Source: a virus | Length of the DNA stretch: 43,687 nucleotides | Reading direction: 5' to 3' (one strand) | Virus record (IMG/VR): IMGVR_UViG_3300027797_000050 | Location: 1 to 43,687 of that record | In this document: positions 22,236 through 30,649 of the stretch, piece after piece | Layout of the letters: every line of letters begins with the position of its first letter | Position numbering within the stretch: the first letter of the stretch is position 1 | Position numbers and translations under genes: made by a program | Notes under the pieces: generated by a model | Told to the model about the DNA's origin: nothing | What the model saw: only the letters and a program-made list of their open reading frames with translations | Databases searched by the model: none

Positions 22236-23900
22236 TTATTTAATTCCGTAACTACTTCGAGCGTCATCGAGATAGTCGGATAACATTTCATTAAAGTACC
22301 CTTCATTAACATCAGGATACCATCTATCATCAGGGTTCCATCTTGGTTTTTCAATATACTCTTCGGTCACAATTTCATAAAAAGCACATTTAATATCATC
22401 ATCACAACTTTCTAAAAATTCATCAAATTGAGTTTCACCAACCTCATCAATATATTTTGAGACATCAACTTGTAATGTAACCCCTTCATCGTTCATATTT
22501 GAAACAGTACCATATTCTTCTAATGCGTCTTTTAATAATCTATATAAATAATTACCATAATCATCAGCTTCAGCATTACTTTGAGCATTACCAATAGCAC
22601 TTCTGATGTCATAATTATCATCATATTCTTCAATTAATTCTTCAAGATTTTTTTCGTTAAAGTCTTCTTCAATGAATTCATCATCACGTTCAGCTAGAGA
22701 CCTTAATATAGTACGTATTTCAGTTTGATTCTTATCGTCAACATAATAATTTAAAGCCGAAGACCAATCAGAACCATCGTGGTCCCAAAATTCATACGTA
22801 TCACCCGCCAATATTAATTCAAACATTGTTACCTCAACCGTCTTATCGTATTCAGCACCAGCAGGTGTTGTTACTTTTTTCTTATATCTTCTATAAACAT
22901 AATCACCATCAACATATCTACCAACATCATCAGGGTCTAATTTAAGTGTTATATTATAATCAATTTTTTCACTTTCAATTATACCCATATCAACTAATTT
23001 TCTTTGCATCACACGCCCTGAAAATAATTCAGGTCTATTCCGATACAAATCTCTAATAACATCATCAGGTAAATCACTTAATTTGAAATCCTGTTGTGAT
23101 GCGTATTCGGTTCCAAATCCTTTAACTAAATAATCATCCTCTTCACCTTCACCGCCAAGTACATAAAACAACGGTAGAATATAATTATGGTATTCTTCTT
23201 TTGGTTTTGAGTTCTTAGGACCTTTTAATTGGTACATAATACCATCGTGTCCGATTGCGGTAGTTAAATGACTCTGATTAATTTTGTACTTATCATTAAG
23301 TTGTCTAGTTTCTCTCAATGAATAGATATACCCATATTTTGATTCACCACAATGACCCATTCTAGCACTTTCTTCTCTAGAATTTTTAGTGTTCAAGTCA
23401 GCCCAATAAAAACCATTACCATTTTCATCACGGAAATCTTTTATAATTTCATTTTTTTCGTCATAATTGATATCCGCTTCACCAATATTTAACGAATCGT
23501 GCCATTCCTTTGATTTTGTCATCAACTCCGTTAAAGATAAATTTTTAAATGGTTTTACATTACCATTCAACCCAATTCTAACCCAATCCATAACACCAAT
23601 AATTTGTTGTCTAAGTCGACTAGTCAAACCATTATCATTAATCTTACCAATAATCGTACTATCAGAGTATTCAGTCTTATTATCCCAACTTTTTAAAACA
23701 TCTTTTTGCCAACCCTTAATTTTATCTAACATCCAAACAGATAATGGTCCACATAATTCTTCAAGTAATTCAGCTTGGTCTTGGTCTAACCCTTCTTTAT
23801 CTGTTAATATTTTTAATTTTGACGCTTCAACTAATAATTCATCCTGAATACCCATTATAGATTGAATCTTACTAATATGTTCGGCTAATAAATTTCTCAT
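22236..23900 (-). CDS. Large leader-family protein, 554 aa
   Basis: Starts MRNLLAEHISKIQSIMG, with L-A-E matching the [IL]-x-E cleavage form, and has a second LLVEA at residues 22-26. A compact core around residues 170-250 carries RMGHCGES, IYSLRE, HLTTAIG-x-DG and QLKGPKNSKP, a block I recall from uncharacterised phage proteins; the His/Cys/Ser there may be catalytic. The C-terminal 200 residues are very acidic and repetitive. It has its own TATTTAT motif and terminator. Likely a major internal virion protein or injected effector; the function is unknown. Confidence 0.7.
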   Translation of the reverse strand: MRNLLAEHISKIQSIMGIQDELLVEASKLKILTDKEGLDQDQAELLEELCGPLSVWMLDKIKGWQKDVLKSWDNKTEYSDSTIIGKINDNGLTSRLRQQIIGVMDWVRIGLNGNVKPFKNLSLTELMTKSKEWHDSLNIGEADINYDEKNEIIKDFRDENGNGFYWADLNTKNSREESARMGHCGESKYGYIYSLRETRQLNDKYKINQSHLTTAIGHDGIMYQLKGPKNSKPKEEYHNYILPLFYVLGGEGEEDDYLVKGFGTEYASQQDFKLSDLPDDVIRDLYRNRPELFSGRVMQRKLVDMGIIESEKIDYNITLKLDPDDVGRYVDGDYVYRRYKKKVTTPAGAEYDKTVEVTMFELILAGDTYEFWDHDGSDWSSALNYYVDDKNQTEIRTILRSLAERDDEFIEEDFNEKNLEELIEEYDDNYDIRSAIGNAQSNAEADDYGNYLYRLLKDALEEYGTVSNMNDEGVTLQVDVSKYIDEVGETQFDEFLESCDDDIKCAFYEIVTEEYIEKPRWNPDDRWYPDVNEGYFNEMLSDYLDDARSSYGIK

Positions 23901-23914
23901 TCTAAAAGTTTATT

Positions 23915-23922
23915 AATAAATA
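23915..23922 (-). promoter_or_regulatory. Candidate phage late promoter motif
   Basis: TATTTATT on the minus strand, about 14 bases before the ATG of the 554-aa leader protein. Confidence 0.45.
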
Positions 23923-23934
23923 TCAAGTAAATCA

Positions 23935-23965
23935 ATTGGTGAATCCAAATAATTTCATATATTTG
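23935..23965 (+). promoter_or_regulatory. Bacteroidota-type promoter (ATTG-19-TATATTTG)
   Basis: ATTG at 23935-23938, 19 bases, then TATATTTG at 23958-23965, close to the TTTG/TAnnTTTG consensus. It precedes the secreted plus-strand gene by 32 bases. Confidence 0.55.
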
Positions 23966-23997
23966 AATATATACAACAACCCATTAAAATAACAGAT

Positions 23998-24555
23998 ATG
24001 AAAACTTTAGTAACAATATTAGTAATCTTAATGACATTCAACGTTAACTCTCAAAGTGGTTACAAATTATACTCTAAAGTGTGGTTATTTGATTACAACA
24101 ACAAAGAGGCATTGGTTCAACCAATTGATGGTTCTGTTTATTTTAGATACGACTACATAAATTATGTTAACTCACAAATCGACACTAACAAAATCAAATC
24201 ATATTTGTTAGAATCATTTAATGAATTCAGAAATGATTACGGGGTATGTTCTGTTGTTGAAAACGGTCAATTAACTATTGAGTCTCAAAAATACTCTAAA
24301 AAATTAGTGAAAAAATACTGTCACGATAAGATAACTAAAGGTGGTGAATGTATTTGTAAATTACCTATCATCACATTTACATTAATCAAAAAAACTGATG
24401 GGGATTTTAATAAATTAGTGGCTGAATGTATTTTCGATACCTTTGTATCATCTAATGCACATATGGATATTTTACTTGACGATGAATACAAACAATTTGG
24501 ATTTGGTTTTACAGTTGAAAATTCAACCGTTCACATTGTAATTCGTGGTATATAA
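23998..24555 (+). CDS. Secreted CAP-like protein, 185 aa
   Basis: Signal peptide of about 18 residues ending at VNSQ. The mature part has FNEFRNDYGVCSV and a SQKYSKKL helix, then SSNAHMDILLDDEYKQFGFGF near the end. Helix with N-x-x-R, a later S-x-x-H-x-x-I-L-x-D and G-x-G-F is the pattern of the CAP/SCP (cysteine-rich secretory protein) fold. The protein at 3212-3796 has a similar layout. Lone plus-strand gene with its own promoter and a shared terminator; its target in the host envelope is unknown. Confidence 0.65.
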   Translation: MKTLVTILVILMTFNVNSQSGYKLYSKVWLFDYNNKEALVQPIDGSVYFRYDYINYVNSQIDTNKIKSYLLESFNEFRNDYGVCSVVENGQLTIESQKYSKKLVKKYCHDKITKGGECICKLPIITFTLIKKTDGDFNKLVAECIFDTFVSSNAHMDILLDDEYKQFGFGFTVENSTVHIVIRGI

Positions 24556-24584
24556 AAAAAGGGAGTATAAACACTCCCTTTTTT
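24554..24584. terminator. Bidirectional intrinsic terminator
   Basis: GGGAGT pairs with ACTCCC, with A7 before and T6 after. It serves the converging genes on both sides. Confidence 0.85.
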
Positions 24585-24588
24585 CACT

Positions 24589-25809
24589 TTATTTTTTCCA
24601 CGGAGTAAAGAAATAAGGGTCTGCCCAACTTTTAGGGCCTTCACCCCAAGTCTCACATTTCATTTGTGAATTCTTTGTTCTACATTTACTTTTTGTACTT
24701 GAGTCCCACTTCCAAGCAAGGTCTATTCCAGGTATTTTATATGGAATATCAGGAACACCAAAAGCTGCGGTATAATCATAATCTGTTAAAGTAGTGGTTG
24801 TTGTTATTCCCGAAGTCTTACTTGGGTCAACAGGGTATTTGTCCTTACCTGAAATTACTAAATCTAACGCAATTTTTAAATATTTATCTAATTCGTAAAC
24901 TTTTTTATCTTTTGACGCTCCAGGTTGACCCCAAATGTCACCAGTCTTACTTGATGCTCCCAAATAATTACCCGTAAGATTACCTTTCCATTCATTAACA
25001 TAGTTTAATCTTGGCGATATCGTAACACCAATTGATTCTAATTCTTTAACAACGAACTCTTTAGCCGACTGATTTCTTAATTTTGATAAGTCAGCAAATG
25101 AGTAAACCTTACCATCAGGTGATTTACCATTAGGTAAGGTTGAACAAGATGTATTGATGGTTAACCCATTTAAAAGACCTTTAGGATTAGGGATTGTTGC
25201 CAACTTATCTTTAATGTTTTTAAGGGTAGTACTTCTGAATTGTTCAACAAATACTGGGTCCAACTCCCAACTATTATCCACAAAATATTTTTTACTAATT
25301 AAATTATCCTCAACAGGGAACTTAAAGTATATTGGGTCTTCACCACCTGGTTTACTAGTTGGCTTAGTCGCGTCTGTTGATGTTGATTTTTTTAGTGTTT
25401 TACCAAATTTAATCGCAATATTTGAGACTCCACTTTCACTAATGGTTTTATACTTATCCAATATCAGAGCACGGTATTCTGGATTTGTTCTTAACATTGT
25501 TGTTCGAAAGTGTGCGGCATTAGCCCCTAATCTAAGTGTGACTTTATCAACAAGTTTTTTATCTTTATTTATGGAATCCACATCAACCCCATATTCTTTT
25601 AACAATTCGTTAACCTCAGCAACATTCGCTGATGGGGGTAAAGCAATTGTATAACCATCTTGTTTATTTCCAATAATGGCACTCAACCACTTAGGGGCTG
25701 GATTTTCATCAACTCTAATCCCATCGAATTTAAATCTTCCACCTTGTTCTTCAATATTTTTCACCAATGAATTATATTGTGATTCAGTAATCAATATTTT
25801 TGTTTTCAT
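24589..25809 (-). CDS. Leader-family protein, 406 aa (MKTKILITE start)
   Basis: Begins MKTKILITESQYNSLV, a leader ending in I-T-E. The middle has a SCSTLP segment, then FADLSKLRNQSAKEFVV and LESIGV, an order that faintly recalls OmpA-like domains, but I would not name it so. Thr/Ser/Pro-rich linkers separate parts, and the last 60 residues are rich in Trp and Pro with two Cys. TATTTAT motif upstream, terminator downstream, single-gene unit. Likely a late virion-associated protein. Confidence 0.65.
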   Translation of the reverse strand: MKTKILITESQYNSLVKNIEEQGGRFKFDGIRVDENPAPKWLSAIIGNKQDGYTIALPPSANVAEVNELLKEYGVDVDSINKDKKLVDKVTLRLGANAAHFRTTMLRTNPEYRALILDKYKTISESGVSNIAIKFGKTLKKSTSTDATKPTSKPGGEDPIYFKFPVEDNLISKKYFVDNSWELDPVFVEQFRSTTLKNIKDKLATIPNPKGLLNGLTINTSCSTLPNGKSPDGKVYSFADLSKLRNQSAKEFVVKELESIGVTISPRLNYVNEWKGNLTGNYLGASSKTGDIWGQPGASKDKKVYELDKYLKIALDLVISGKDKYPVDPSKTSGITTTTTLTDYDYTAAFGVPDIPYKIPGIDLAWKWDSSTKSKCRTKNSQMKCETWGEGPKSWADPYFFTPWKK

Positions 25810-25827
25810 ATATTGTTTGTTTTTCTT

Positions 25828-25835
25828 AATAAATA
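25828..25835 (-). promoter_or_regulatory. Candidate phage late promoter motif
   Basis: TATTTATT on the minus strand before the ATG at 25809. Confidence 0.45.
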
Positions 25836-25869
25836 CTATAGGTCTTTCCTTTTGTCAACAAATCTTGTA

Positions 25870-25878
25870 TATTTATTA
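25870..25878 (+). promoter_or_regulatory. Candidate phage late promoter motif
   Basis: TATTTATTA on the plus strand, three bases before the ATG of the RlpA-like gene. Confidence 0.45.
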
Positions 25879-25881
25879 ACT

Positions 25882-26220
25882 ATGAAGACAATTTTAGTTT
25901 TATTATTAGGTCTTACATTTAGTTCTTTTACATTTACGACAAGAAATGTATTTCCGAATGTTCATACCGCAACTTGGTATGATACATCAGGTCACCCTAA
26001 AGTACATAGGGAACACTCGACCGCAGCGTACAACAACTTACCTTTACACACAAAATTAGTTGTTACTAACTTATCCAATAACAAAACAGACACTGTTGAA
26101 GTTACTGATAGGATGGGAAACAAATCGGCAAACCGAATTGATTTAAGTAAAAAATCATTTGGGAAGTTGGCTAATCACAAAGTGGGTAGAATTCAAGTTA
26201 TGGTTGTACCATTGAAATAA
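25882..26220 (+). CDS. RlpA-like secreted double-psi beta-barrel protein
   Basis: The ATG at 25882 gives 112 residues with a signal peptide (to about residue 18) and one RlpA-type domain: TATWYD, then HSTAAYNNLPLHTKLVVTNL, VEVTDRM and RIDLSKKSFGKL. In RlpA this barrel acts on naked glycan strands as a lytic transglycosylase; the Asp in VTDR and the Asp in RIDLS are the family's conserved acids. There is no SPOR domain. The N-terminal extension in the same frame from 25813 is not needed. A lone plus-strand gene with its own terminator, probably for wall opening at lysis or for fitness of the infected cell. Confidence 0.85.
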   Translation: MKTILVLLLGLTFSSFTFTTRNVFPNVHTATWYDTSGHPKVHREHSTAAYNNLPLHTKLVVTNLSNNKTDTVEVTDRMGNKSANRIDLSKKSFGKLANHKVGRIQVMVVPLK

Positions 26221-26222
26221 AC

Positions 26223-26248
26223 AAAAGGGGTCGATTTAGACCCCTTTT
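26223..26248. terminator. Bidirectional intrinsic terminator
   Basis: AAAAGGGGTC pairs with GACCCCTTTT around GATTTA. The stop codon of the converging minus gene lies within the loop and stem. Confidence 0.8.
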
Positions 26249-26613
26249 ATTATTACTCCTTTATTATCAATTAGATGAGGTATTCTGAACCCACAGTAAT
26301 CACCTTCAAATGTGGTCATATCAAGATAACAATCACCATCGTCACCTAAAATTTCCACTATATCATTTTGACTTATCTTTCTATAATGCACTGATGAGAA
26401 TTCGTGGTCATCATAGACATAACCAATCTCATCACCACTCATTACAATTTTCTTTTGGCGTTCAACGTCAATGTCATTGAGAGTGTGAACCGTCATTGGT
26501 AACCAATCACCTGTTGTTAACAATTCACATACCTCATCACCTAAAACTATCTTATCGTCAGACACTAAAAATAGTCTATTATCTTCCCCCTGAACTAATT
26601 TAACCTTTTTCAT
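26236..26613 (-). CDS. Hypothetical protein, 125 aa
   Basis: Beta-rich, acidic protein with no recognised family. ATGA overlap with the HAD gene upstream; last gene of its operon. Confidence 0.6.
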   Translation of the reverse strand: MKKVKLVQGEDNRLFLVSDDKIVLGDEVCELLTTGDWLPMTVHTLNDIDVERQKKIVMSGDEIGYVYDDHEFSSVHYRKISQNDIVEILGDDGDCYLDMTTFEGDYCGFRIPHLIDNKGVIIKGV

Positions 26614-26996
26614 TTCTTAAACATCAACATTGATTTCACCTCATCACAGAATAATTGTTTCTCAATAATAGGTGACCATTTACCTTTGTAAGTTATACCC
26701 CTGATTGGAATGTTGTCAATCCAAACATATTCAGACTTACCTTGAATTCTTGGTTTGTCAGTTATTAATCCGTGGTATTTAAAACCATTATCATTCAACC
26801 ATTTCTCAGTTACTTCTCGGTCTTTACTTTCTCTCGCAGTAAAGAATGTAATGATATTACCCTCATCATAAAGTTTATTCAACTCTTCCAAAGCTCCGTC
26901 ATAAACTTTAGCTTCAGAATATAAATGACTTTCTTCATTTTTTATATCATCACAGATGGTCCCATCAATGTCGACCAAATAAACTCTTTTCTTCAT
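26610..26996 (-). CDS. HAD-superfamily phosphatase, 128 aa
   Basis: VDIDGTICDD (Asp9, Asp11) is motif I, ITFFTARESKDREVT (Thr53) motif II, a Lys in ITDKPR follows, and YVWIDN is motif IV. Compact cap-less type, similar in size to polynucleotide 3'-phosphatase or sugar-phosphate HADs; the substrate is not clear. ATGA overlaps with both neighbours. Confidence 0.8.
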   Translation of the reverse strand: MKKRVYLVDIDGTICDDIKNEESHLYSEAKVYDGALEELNKLYDEGNIITFFTARESKDREVTEKWLNDNGFKYHGLITDKPRIQGKSEYVWIDNIPIRGITYKGKWSPIIEKQLFCDEVKSMLMFKK

Positions 26997-27310
26997 AAAT
27001 TAATTCTATTTTCTCTACACATATCAGAGATAAACCTTTTTAAATTAACAAGGCTTTCTTTATAATCACCAATAGGTTCAACCTCCCTCGGAAATCTTTC
27101 GTGTAATTCATCTTGTTCCAAAGTATCTTTACAACTTGAATAGATATCTCGGATGATACCTAATAAGATATCTTCTTTATCGTAATTGTCCTCGATTTTT
27201 TTATCCATAACCAAACCTTCCAATTCTCTAGTGTAATCGACAAGTTCCTGAACTTCAGGCTCATCAAGTAACTCTCGGTTAGTACGGAAGATTTGACTAA
27301 TAGATTTCAT
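26993..27310 (-). CDS. Conserved phage protein, 105 aa
   Basis: IFRTNRELLDEPEVQELVDYTRELE is a stretch I recall from many tailed-phage proteins of unknown function. Helical and acidic. ATGA overlap with the HAD gene. Confidence 0.65.
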   Translation of the reverse strand: MKSISQIFRTNRELLDEPEVQELVDYTRELEGLVMDKKIEDNYDKEDILLGIIRDIYSSCKDTLEQDELHERFPREVEPIGDYKESLVNLKRFISDMCRENRINL

Positions 27311-27312
27311 AA

Positions 27313-27528
27313 TTAAGAATTAACGAACATATTCGTGTTAGCGATAGGTACTCGTAATACCGGTAATTGTTTTTCCATAGCATCTAATCGCATTACTTGG
27401 TAAAAACCATCTTCCATAACTTTAACAGTTGGGACTTCAGTGTAAGCAACGATGATGTCGGATTTTTCTGCCGCTCCTTCATATAGTTTCGCGGTTCTTG
27501 TTGTTGTGTTAAATACTAATGTTTGCAT
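27313..27528 (-). CDS. Conserved phage protein, 71 aa
   Basis: MQTLVFNTTTRTAKLYEG at the start and VLRVPIANTNM near the end are typical of a small beta-rich protein found widely in tailed phages; function unknown. First gene of a four-gene operon. Confidence 0.7.
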   Translation of the reverse strand: MQTLVFNTTTRTAKLYEGAAEKSDIIVAYTEVPTVKVMEDGFYQVMRLDAMEKQLPVLRVPIANTNMFVNS

Positions 27529-27576
27529 ATATAATTTTTTATTAAAGGTAGTTATTTATTTTTTCTTAATCAACAC

Positions 27577-27585
27577 TATTTATTA
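27577..27585 (+). promoter_or_regulatory. Candidate phage late promoter motif
   Basis: TATTTATTA on the plus strand, 18 bases before the ATG at 27604. Confidence 0.4.
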
Positions 27586-27603
27586 TTTAAGAATTAAAAC
27601 ATT

Positions 27604-28086
27604 ATGGCTTCAGCATTTGAATCTCTACCGGATAAAGCGGTATTTAAAATATGTCAAAAACTAATCGGACAAGAAATTGATATTGATAACTATGAAGAGT
27701 TATTTGACGCGGTGTCCGAAGTTGCTTCTTTATTTAAAATACAAGCCGGATATGTAGATTATAGTTACATCAAAACTTATTTAAAACTGAATTTTGAAAG
27801 TATTATTAATAATGACCAATCAAGTATTGAAAAACCATCTTTAAAAGTTTACAATGTTCCATATTATATTATTGAGACACTTGTTGAGAGACAGGAGTTA
27901 GTTCAAAATTTCTCAACATATGAAGATGATTCATCAAACATTTCAGATATCATCATTGAATTAGAATCTGATGATAGATTTGATATTTGGAGTGGTAATG
28001 AAAATCCTTACCGTAGTAGAGATTACATTGATAGTGAGTTGAATAGTTGGGGTGTAAGAGCCGATGAGATTAGACAAGTCAAATAA
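27604..28086 (+). CDS. Hypothetical protein, 160 aa
   Basis: Lone plus-strand gene. Helical and acidic with no recognised family; the last 30 residues are rich in Asp, Ser and Tyr. Converges with two very small minus-strand genes. Confidence 0.6.
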   Translation: MASAFESLPDKAVFKICQKLIGQEIDIDNYEELFDAVSEVASLFKIQAGYVDYSYIKTYLKLNFESIINNDQSSIEKPSLKVYNVPYYIIETLVERQELVQNFSTYEDDSSNISDIIIELESDDRFDIWSGNENPYRSRDYIDSELNSWGVRADEIRQVK

Positions 28087-28185
28087 TTACCCCCTATTTT
28101 TACTAATCACTAAGTGAGTGATAACTAATAATACTAATACTGATGATAGTGTTACTTGGACTGCAGCTTCGATGTTATGAATCAT
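28087..28185 (-). CDS. Very small membrane peptide, 32 aa
   Basis: ATG at 28185 overlaps the upstream stop (ATGA). One hydrophobic stretch (VTLSSVLVLLVITHLVI) with a basic tail. Small but well placed. Confidence 0.4.
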   Translation of the reverse strand: MIHNIEAAVQVTLSSVLVLLVITHLVISKNRG

Positions 28186-28340
28186 AATGTGTTTTCCACA
28201 ACACTATCAATAACCATACCACTCTTTAATTGTTTCTTTAACTTTTTTAAATCTTTGATGATTTTATCGTAATCAATGGGGTCAGATTCCAATTGTTTGT
28301 CAACAATCTTCTTTACCATCTTACCGATTACCTCAATCAT
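28182..28340 (-). CDS. Small basic protein, 52 aa
   Basis: ATG at 28340 overlaps the stop of the 319-aa gene (ATGA). Helical with KIIKDLKKLKKQLKS, probably a coiled coil. Confidence 0.5.
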   Translation of the reverse strand: MIEVIGKMVKKIVDKQLESDPIDYDKIIKDLKKLKKQLKSGMVIDSVVENTL

Positions 28341-29296
28341 ATATAATCACCAAATAACTCATTAGTGTGTTTTCTAACATCATAAGGATATTCAACAATA
28401 TGGAATGACAAATACTTGTACTCTTGACTATTTTCCATTAATATCGTTAGAATTGAAAGGAAACTACCATAATAATCAATTGGGTTAAACGGATAACCAT
28501 CAATAGTTTCTCGTAAATAATCCCTAACAATCTGTTCAAAATTAGGGATTCGAATTTTTAATTTCCAATCACCTTTACCATCTTCAGTCCAAAGATTATC
28601 CATTTCAAAATATTCGGTTAAAGCATCAAAAACATATTTTTGTTGTTCACTCTCCCAAGCGTTGTTATAGGCTTGACTATAGATATTATAAAGTTCTTGT
28701 TCCAAGTTATCATCCATTGAATATATCTCGTCAAAATAACTTTGGTCATTAATCGCATCAGTCACATTATCATCACCTAATATAGTTCCATCATCGAATT
28801 CAATTCCACGATGATTTTCTAAAATATATTTTTTTAATCGTTCTTGGTTTGCAATATTTAAGTTATCAACAACATCAACAAAAGCATCAAAACTATCTAT
28901 GGTAAACATTTCATAATATTCATTAGATAAAATAGCATCTGCGATTCTTTCAGTATAAGTGTCAAACAATTCTTTTAAATCAGATAATTCACCACTACCA
29001 TAAGAACCTTTATAATAATAGTTACCATTTTCCACAAGAATGTCATTGAAACTCTCATTAACAATAAGTTTGAAAACATTACCTGTGGTATCATTATCCA
29101 ACATTGCTAATAACACCTGACCTTGATAATCTTCGTTAAAATTAGCACTATGCGGATTTAACGTCATTAAAAGACCTTCTTTATTAATAACCTTAATTAA
29201 ATTATCGAAGTTATGAAATAACTTTATTTCATCAGTCATATCATCACCATCATTTAATCTTTCAATGTAATCTATTAAACGTTCTCTTTTTGTCAT
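28337..29296 (-). CDS. Acidic hypothetical protein, 319 aa
   Basis: Very acidic and rich in Tyr, with no recognised domain and no leader motif. Resembles in composition the C-terminal half of the 554-aa leader protein. A TATTTATTA motif precedes it, so it is probably a late gene. Confidence 0.6.
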   Translation of the reverse strand: MTKRERLIDYIERLNDGDDMTDEIKLFHNFDNLIKVINKEGLLMTLNPHSANFNEDYQGQVLLAMLDNDTTGNVFKLIVNESFNDILVENGNYYYKGSYGSGELSDLKELFDTYTERIADAILSNEYYEMFTIDSFDAFVDVVDNLNIANQERLKKYILENHRGIEFDDGTILGDDNVTDAINDQSYFDEIYSMDDNLEQELYNIYSQAYNNAWESEQQKYVFDALTEYFEMDNLWTEDGKGDWKLKIRIPNFEQIVRDYLRETIDGYPFNPIDYYGSFLSILTILMENSQEYKYLSFHIVEYPYDVRKHTNELFGDYI

Positions 29297-29299
29297 ACT

Positions 29300-29307
29300 A
29301 ATAAATA
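29300..29307 (-). promoter_or_regulatory. Candidate phage late promoter motif
   Basis: TATTTATT on the minus strand, three bases before the ATG at 29296. Confidence 0.45.
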
Positions 29308-29318
29308 TTCACAACTAA

Positions 29319-29402
29319 CTAAAAACTAGTAGTACTGTGGTCACCGAAATCGTTGTCGTAATCTTCTATAATATCTTCCATTTGTTTGGGGGTTAAAAAC
29401 AT
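29319..29402 (-). CDS. Possible small peptide, 27 aa
   Basis: A frame MFLTPKQMEDIIEDYDND in the gap between divergent transcripts (an ATG nine bases earlier is also possible). Only its position and charged helical look support it. Confidence 0.25.
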   Translation of the reverse strand: MFLTPKQMEDIIEDYDNDFGDHSTTSF

Positions 29403-29418
29403 AAATATCATACCCGCC

Positions 29419-29427
29419 TATTTATAA
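29419..29427 (+). promoter_or_regulatory. Candidate phage late promoter motif
   Basis: TATTTATAA on the plus strand, 27 bases before the ATG at 29455. Confidence 0.4.
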
Positions 29428-29454
29428 TTAAAATAAACCAAAAAAAAATTTCTT

Positions 29455-30063
29455 ATGTTATATTCAAGAGAAAAAATTGAAGCAGCGGTTAAATCTAAGG
29501 GGTATGTTTACTTTGAAGATTCAACCAATAAAAGTTATGACGTTAATATCATTGGTGTTCGAAACTCAACTCCCGGTAATAAAGTAACCAACGTATTTGA
29601 TGACATTATTACATTATCTTACAAAGATGAAAAAGGTGTTTGGCAATACCACGAATGGATGAACACTACCGACCCAGGTAAAAAGTCTGTACTACAATAC
29701 GAAAGTATGGGGATTAAAGGTGGTGTTGCAAGATTAGTTGAAGGCCAATACAGAGGTTCACATATGTTAGGTTTACACCAAGGGAAATATGAAGCTTTAA
29801 GACAAAAATCACCGGTTAAAGTTTTTCGTGACGATAATAAAGATATGATTTATGATGAGAAAAAAATAACAGAAGGTGTTTACGGAATTAACATTCATAA
29901 AGCAGGTCAAGACTCTACTTGGGTGGAAAATTGGTCAGCTGGATGTCAGGTCTTCAAACGTGTTAAAGACTTCGATGAATTTATGAAAATCATTAAAAAG
30001 TCTTCAAAAATTCACGGGAACTCTTTTACCTACACATTAATAGAATCTTCAGATATCAAATAA
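29455..30063 (+). CDS. L,D-transpeptidase-like (YkuD-type) protein, 202 aa
   Basis: The end of the domain reads YGINIHKAG (His148) and then WVENWSAGCQVF with Ser161 and Cys164, the His...S-x-G-C signature of YkuD catalytic domains, where Cys forms the acyl-enzyme on a peptidoglycan stem peptide. There is no signal peptide, so it would act in the cytoplasm-released lysate, in the virion, or with a holin. It may cleave rather than form cross-links. A lone plus-strand gene with its own promoter-like motif and terminator. Confidence 0.75.
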   Translation: MLYSREKIEAAVKSKGYVYFEDSTNKSYDVNIIGVRNSTPGNKVTNVFDDIITLSYKDEKGVWQYHEWMNTTDPGKKSVLQYESMGIKGGVARLVEGQYRGSHMLGLHQGKYEALRQKSPVKVFRDDNKDMIYDEKKITEGVYGINIHKAGQDSTWVENWSAGCQVFKRVKDFDEFMKIIKKSSKIHGNSFTYTLIESSDIK

Positions 30064-30065
30064 CT

Positions 30066-30096
30066 AAAAACCCCCAAGTAATATTGGGGTTTTTTT
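30066..30096. terminator. Bidirectional intrinsic terminator
   Basis: CCCCAA pairs with TTGGGG with an A-run before and T7 after; it overlaps the stop region of the converging minus gene. Confidence 0.8.
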
Positions 30097-30637
30097 ATGA
30101 TACTAAATTAACTTCAACGTGACCAATTCCCGTTGTCCTTAATAAATTAAATTCTTTAAATATATAATCGGAAATACATCCAATAACTTCACCTGAAACT
30201 TCCCAACCATAATCATCATTATCTATTGCATCATCTAACGACCTTTCTTCATCACCAATTGTAACCGTCCCTCGTTTTGTGTCAACCTTACAATCAACTT
30301 CAAGAACTAAATGAATGTCATCCCCACCACGTCTACGGTTAGCTTCATTTTCATCATACAAGGTATAATCAATAATATCAAATTCAAAGTCATAAGACCC
30401 ACAATTATTAACACGTAAATTGTAACCACCAAAATTATCCTCTAATATTTTATTAATTTTTTCATCACCAATAAATTCGGCGAACCATCCAATGGCTTTA
30501 TCACGAGCATTCCAATCATTCTTAATCCCAACACTTAATAGATAAGCATCCTCCCAATATGGTTTAACACTCCATATCTTACGTAATAGTTTTTTTCTTA
30601 CGTCATCTAATTGTTCTTCAGTTATTAATATTTTCAT
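30095..30637 (-). CDS. Leader-family protein, 180 aa (MKILITE start)
   Basis: Begins MKILITEEQLDDVRKK, matching the shared leader. The body has YNLRVNNCGSYDF and a highly charged end; the last 25 residues (helix, then TTGIGHVEVNLV) resemble the ends of the other leader proteins (TGLKV, TGIKI). Follows the 224-aa gene in one transcript. Function unknown, packaging inferred. Confidence 0.65.
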   Translation of the reverse strand: MKILITEEQLDDVRKKLLRKIWSVKPYWEDAYLLSVGIKNDWNARDKAIGWFAEFIGDEKINKILEDNFGGYNLRVNNCGSYDFEFDIIDYTLYDENEANRRRGGDDIHLVLEVDCKVDTKRGTVTIGDEERSLDDAIDNDDYGWEVSGEVIGCISDYIFKEFNLLRTTGIGHVEVNLVS

Positions 30638-30649
30638 TTCTATTTTAAA

